NCBI GenBank assembly: GCA_005240015.1
Contig: SBBV01000622.1
Location: 1-9,177 of the forward strand
Source of the DNA: Candidatus Odyssella thessalonicensis
Lineage (GTDB): Bacteria; Pseudomonadota; Alphaproteobacteria; Bin65
Reading direction: 5' to 3'
DNA length: 9,177 nucleotides
Part shown: one piece after another, positions 6,471-9,177 of the stretch
Numbering within the stretch: position 1 is the first letter of the stretch
How the letters are laid out: each line of letters starts with the position of its first letter
Program-made: the position numbers and the translations under genes
The notes under the pieces: model-generated
Seen by the model: only the letters and a program-made list of their open reading frames with translations
The model's database searches: none
Told to the model about the DNA's origin: nothing

Positions 6471-7138
6471 TCGAAGCTGAACCGGACTTCTTCCGGCGTT
6501 ACGGTATCTATAGCGGGCACTTCTCCTCGGACATCATGCCGCTCGTTCCCCCGGGCGCATCCAAGCTCACCTTCGTGCGCCATCCAGCTGCACTGCTGCG
6601 CTCGACCTACCATCTTTTGCGGAACTTCACCGTCAACGGGCACGATGCAAACCTCGACCACGATGGAAAGTTCGCATCGAAGTTCTGCATCGCGAACACG
6701 TTCGAGACTTTCCTCGAGTCGTCCGACCCCCGCCTGCTTCCCTACACGCGCAATCCGCAGACTCGCATCCTGGGCTTCGGAAATTCGTACGATCCGGCGC
6801 GCGTGCACGATCCCGCGCTCCTTGCCGCCGCCAAGGAAAGACTGTCCGGGTTCCAATTCGTCGGCATCACCGAACGCTATCCGGAAGCGCTACGGCTGTT
6901 CCAGTCGCATTACCTGCGCACGCCAATCCGCCGCTTCTATTTTCGCAACGCCTCGCCCGGCTCGCTGCTCCAGGGTGCCTCGGCGCACGTGCAGGAGCTG
7001 GTCGTGGAGATTTGCGCGCTCGATCTCGATTTGTACGCACACGGCTGCGCCCTCTTCGATCAGTGCATCGCGGCCAGTGAAGGCTTTCATGGCGTGCCGG
7101 CGGCGAAAGCGAGCCCGCTGCCGCGGTCCAAGGTCTAG
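6467..7138 (+). CDS. Sulfotransferase, C-terminal fragment after a frameshift
   Basis: This frame holds the second part of the sulfotransferase begun at 6252. It contains SGHFSS (16-21 counting from the TTG at 6467), then KLTFVRHPAALLRSTYHLL (33-51), which matches the 3'-phosphate-binding motif of PAPS sulfotransferases (TFLRDPVxRxxSxY-type, with R38 and S46). Helical C-terminal segments such as VGITERYPEALRLFQ are also usual for the family. Convincing coding sense extends upstream of 6467 (GDKAVRDLIEAEPDFF, from 6446), so the TTG is probably not a genuine start. By itself the fragment lacks the 5'-phosphosulfate loop and should be inactive. A TTGA overlap with the stop of the first fragment could allow some re-initiation, but two separate functional proteins seem unlikely. 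If intact, the enzyme would sulfate a hydroxyl on a carbohydrate or lipid headgroup. Confidence 0.75.
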   Translation: MIEAEPDFFRRYGIYSGHFSSDIMPLVPPGASKLTFVRHPAALLRSTYHLLRNFTVNGHDANLDHDGKFASKFCIANTFETFLESSDPRLLPYTRNPQTRILGFGNSYDPARVHDPALLAAAKERLSGFQFVGITERYPEALRLFQSHYLRTPIRRFYFRNASPGSLLQGASAHVQELVVEICALDLDLYAHGCALFDQCIAASEGFHGVPAAKASPLPRSKV

Positions 7139-7143
7139 ATCGG

Positions 7144-8784
7144 TCAGCGTGCGCCTAGCGGCGTCCGTTTCCCGCTGAACAGCGCGCGATCAGCCTCGAG
7201 CGCCCAGGGCGGCCGTGGTGGAGCCATTCGATCGAAGCCGTCGATGAGGGTGAACACGCGTTCGATCATCTGCCCGCCCTCCTCGATCGCCCGGGCCCAT
7301 TGGGCCGACATCGCCTTGGGATCGAGGGCGAGACGCACAGGCTGGCGCAAATATTGCCGGTGCAGCGGCGTATCGTAGGTGTGGAGGAAGCGCGCGAAGG
7401 CGACCTCGTCGAAGTACCGGGGGCCCGAGGCTTTATAGGGATCGAGAATGGGCGAGATTCCGGCATCGAGCACGCACATGTCGGTGTCTCCGACCAGCGC
7501 GATATCCGCGAGGTCGTCGAAATGACGATACATGAACTGCGCATCGACCGGGTCGATGGTGGGGAACAGCGGCTTATTGAGAAACGCGGCGCGGATCGCA
7601 TAGGGCTGGAAGTGCGTCGCCCGCACGAGGATCCCCTCGCCGGGGATTCGCCAGCACAGGAAGAACGGCGAAACGGCAAAGCGGGCCGAGTCGACGAACC
7701 ACGTGTCGTCAAGATGCTCGACGAGGAGGCGCACGATGCCGGACGCGGGGATCGACACCGCACCGTCCTCGCGCCGGAACTGAGCGTCGATCGCCGGCAG
7801 GATGTCGCCGATATAGAGGCGGAAGCCCGCGCAGGCCACGGCCTTCACCTTGGGCGCGGTGAGCTTGTCGGCGAGAACTTTGTAGAACCGGTCGTTGACG
7901 AAATTGTCGGGAAACACGAACACGACGTCGCGCTCCAAGAGGCGCGCGCATTCGAGCGCCACGTAGTGCGCGAGCTGCAGCAATTGGAAGCGCCCGACGT
8001 GATGATCGCTGAAGCGCATCAGCTCGTCGGGGTAAACGATGAAGTGGCAAGAAAGGTGGCCGGCGAGCGCGCGAAAGCGAGCGTCGGCTTCGAGGCTGGC
8101 GCGGCAGGTTTCGGTCGTGAAGATCGCGAACTGGCAGTCGTGGCGGCCGGCAAGCGCCGATAAGTTTCCCGGCCCCAGCAGGATGGGCAACGTGTAGTCC
8201 CGGAAGATCCGGAGAAAGGCGTCGCCCCAGAGCGGCATGACGAGGATCGCGCGGCGGCGCCCATCGCCCTTGCCGCTCGTTTCGACGCGGAACTTCAGAT
8301 CGGCGACCATCGCCGGAAACAGGCGCGCGACATCGAGCGCGAAGCGCGCCATGCGCGACGCGGGATTGGCCGCCAGCACGGCCTCGAAATAGTCGCGGAT
8401 TTCGGCGGGCGTGCCGTGGCGAATGACGTTCTCGCCGCCGGCATTCTGCACGTCGGGATTCGCGGGGAAGAGATCGAGAGCCTTGCGGAAATAGGACTTG
8501 GCCTCGGCATGGCGCCGCTGGCGCAGCATGATCGAGGCCAGGCACATGCAGAGGTTCAAGGCCAGCTGGCGATCCGGCACGCCGCGAAAGCCGAAATGAT
8601 CGCCGAGCAGCGCTGCCGCCTTGATATAGTCGTTCGCCGCGCTTTCGAGATTGCCGTAATACTCGGCAAGGTCGCCCTTGTCCTTGTACCAGCGGGCGAG
8701 AGCAAGCTCGGCCGTCGCCAGGCCGCTGTCGCCGACGGCCTTTCTCCACCAACCCTCGAGGTCGGCCAAATTCGAATTGCTCAT
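7144..8784 (-). CDS. TPR-like protein with an uncharacterised, possibly glycosyltransferase-like domain
   Basis: A 546-residue protein I cannot name with certainty. Residues about 5-115 are helical with TPR character: AELALARWYKDKGDLAEYY (25-43) and, clearest, AEAKSYFRKALDLFPANPD (93-111). A separate alpha/beta domain begins at RRAILVMPLWGDAFLRIF (177-194), with TLPILLGPGNLSAL (198-211), CQFAIFTTE (217-225) and VVFVFPDNFVND (287-298), where the PDN/ND acidic cluster could be a metal or nucleotide-sugar site. THFQPYAI (390-397) resembles an HxHP segment of similar proteins in surface-glycan loci. There is no signal peptide or membrane segment, so it is likely cytosolic. The ATG at 8784 has a GAGAG Shine-Dalgarno sequence six bases upstream and a promoter-like element just beyond. 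It converges on the sulfotransferase with only five bases between the stops. A glycosyltransferase role is a guess from fold-like patterns and context. Confidence 0.8.
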   Translation of the reverse strand: MSNSNLADLEGWWRKAVGDSGLATAELALARWYKDKGDLAEYYGNLESAANDYIKAAALLGDHFGFRGVPDRQLALNLCMCLASIMLRQRRHAEAKSYFRKALDLFPANPDVQNAGGENVIRHGTPAEIRDYFEAVLAANPASRMARFALDVARLFPAMVADLKFRVETSGKGDGRRRAILVMPLWGDAFLRIFRDYTLPILLGPGNLSALAGRHDCQFAIFTTETCRASLEADARFRALAGHLSCHFIVYPDELMRFSDHHVGRFQLLQLAHYVALECARLLERDVVFVFPDNFVNDRFYKVLADKLTAPKVKAVACAGFRLYIGDILPAIDAQFRREDGAVSIPASGIVRLLVEHLDDTWFVDSARFAVSPFFLCWRIPGEGILVRATHFQPYAIRAAFLNKPLFPTIDPVDAQFMYRHFDDLADIALVGDTDMCVLDAGISPILDPYKASGPRYFDEVAFARFLHTYDTPLHRQYLRQPVRLALDPKAMSAQWARAIEEGGQMIERVFTLIDGFDRMAPPRPPWALEADRALFSGKRTPLGAR

Positions 8785-8806
8785 TGATGGCTCTCTATCG
8801 GCGGTA

Positions 8807-8836
8807 CCTATAGCGGTGCGCCGCGACACCTGTAAA
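8807..8836 (-). promoter_or_regulatory. Sigma70-like promoter of the TPR-domain gene
   Basis: On the minus strand TTTACA (8836-8831, 5 of 6 matches to TTGACA) is followed by an 18-base spacer and TATAGG (8812-8807, 4 of 6 matches to TATAAT). Transcription would begin near 8800, about 16 bases before the ATG at 8784, leaving just enough room for the GAGAG ribosome binding site at 8795-8791. This is pattern matching only, but the spacing and distance to the start codon agree. Confidence 0.45.
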
Positions 8837-9049
8837 CGATGCAAGTCCATTCCGGCGTTTGCCCGCGCCGACAAGTTTGCTAGGCTTCGGCGGGGATGCT
8901 TTGCACGATGTTATCTTCGCGCGTTGACGACGATTGGGCACGCGCCGGGGCGATTGGCGATTTGGGGGAAAGCGGTGGAATTGTGCTCCGGAGGCGCGGC
9001 ATCGCCGTTGGACGCGGCGCAGGTTGCGCGATGATCTCGAGATGCGCCG

Positions 9050-9177
9050 ATGCATGATGCCGGTGCGCCAAGCTCCAGCGCCGCCGCGCCTTTCGTGACC
9101 GCGCGTAGCCTCGTGCGCAGCTTGCTCGGTCGCGCGGCCGCTCTCGGCCGAAGGAAAATCGGCTCCGGGCCGGCCCC
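9050..9177 (+). CDS. Possible N-terminus of a further gene (runs off the window)
   Basis: A frame opens at ATG 9050 and stays open for the remaining 42 codons. An in-frame stop at 9032-9034 excludes an earlier start, and GAGA at 9039-9042 lies about seven bases upstream as a weak Shine-Dalgarno sequence. The visible residues are a small, Ala/Ser-rich leader followed by a basic, amphipathic stretch (VTARSLVRSLLGRAAALGRR). Such beginnings are common ahead of the first membrane helix of ABC-type exporters or other membrane proteins, but nothing visible is diagnostic. In DNA this GC-rich open frames occur by chance, and the opposite strand is also open here, so the call is tentative. If real, it is divergent from the TPR-domain gene across about 265 bases. 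Confidence 0.35.
   Translation, partial: MHDAGAPSSSAAAPFVTARSLVRSLLGRAAALGRRKIGSGPA

Noticed and set aside
7300..8163. Long plus-strand reading frame of 287 codons opposite the TPR-domain gene
   Set aside because: It is an antisense shadow: its product is a Glu/Arg/Val-rich sequence without domains, while the minus strand has coherent protein patterns, a ribosome binding site and a promoter.
8853..8870. CGGCG-N8-CGCCG inverted repeat in the right intergenic region
   Set aside because: Five-base GC-only arms are expected by chance here and have no clear relation to a promoter or terminator.

Overview
This is a high-GC window with tightly packed genes, short or overlapping gene junctions and strong codon bias. 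It looks like chromosomal DNA of an alphaproteobacterium, perhaps Rhodospirillales-like; that placement is inferred from composition and protein style, not from a marker gene. The content is typical of a locus for surface glycans or glycolipids. I see no tRNA, rRNA, CRISPR array, insertion sequence or transposase.

Left part, minus strand (about 1-1861): a serine palmitoyltransferase-like alpha-oxoamine synthase is followed by the N-terminal 120 codons of a ceramide-glucosyltransferase-like (GT21/HpnI-type) membrane glycosyltransferase that runs off the window. Together they suggest synthesis of a long-chain amino-ketone (sphingoid-base-type) lipid and glycosylation of a lipid acceptor.

Middle part, plus strand (1898-7138): one compact, probably co-transcribed array. 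It holds a Nudix hydrolase, E1-alpha and E1-beta subunits of a thiamine-diphosphate 2-oxoacid dehydrogenase type enzyme, a class I SAM methyltransferase, a short-chain dehydrogenase/reductase (SDR) and a PAPS-type sulfotransferase. The first four genes overlap at their stop/start codons. The sulfotransferase is broken by a single-base frameshift between its two PAPS-binding motifs. No E2 or E3 subunit lies beside the E1 pair. This suggests, but does not prove, that the E1 enzyme transfers an activated aldehyde to a small acceptor, for example to build a branched sugar as in avilamycin-type pathways, with later reduction, methylation and sulfation.

Right part: a 546-residue minus-strand protein with TPR-like helices and an uncharacterised, possibly glycosyltransferase-like domain converges on the sulfotransferase with a 5-base gap. 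It has a credible sigma70-like promoter. After a roughly 265-base divergent intergenic stretch, a short plus-strand reading frame starts at 9050 and runs off the window; whether it is a gene is uncertain.

Three features deserve attention: the orphan E1 pair in a glycan-type operon, an SDR whose catalytic Tyr position is Phe, and a serine palmitoyltransferase-like enzyme with Met where the Sphingomonas enzyme has the substrate-contacting Arg378.
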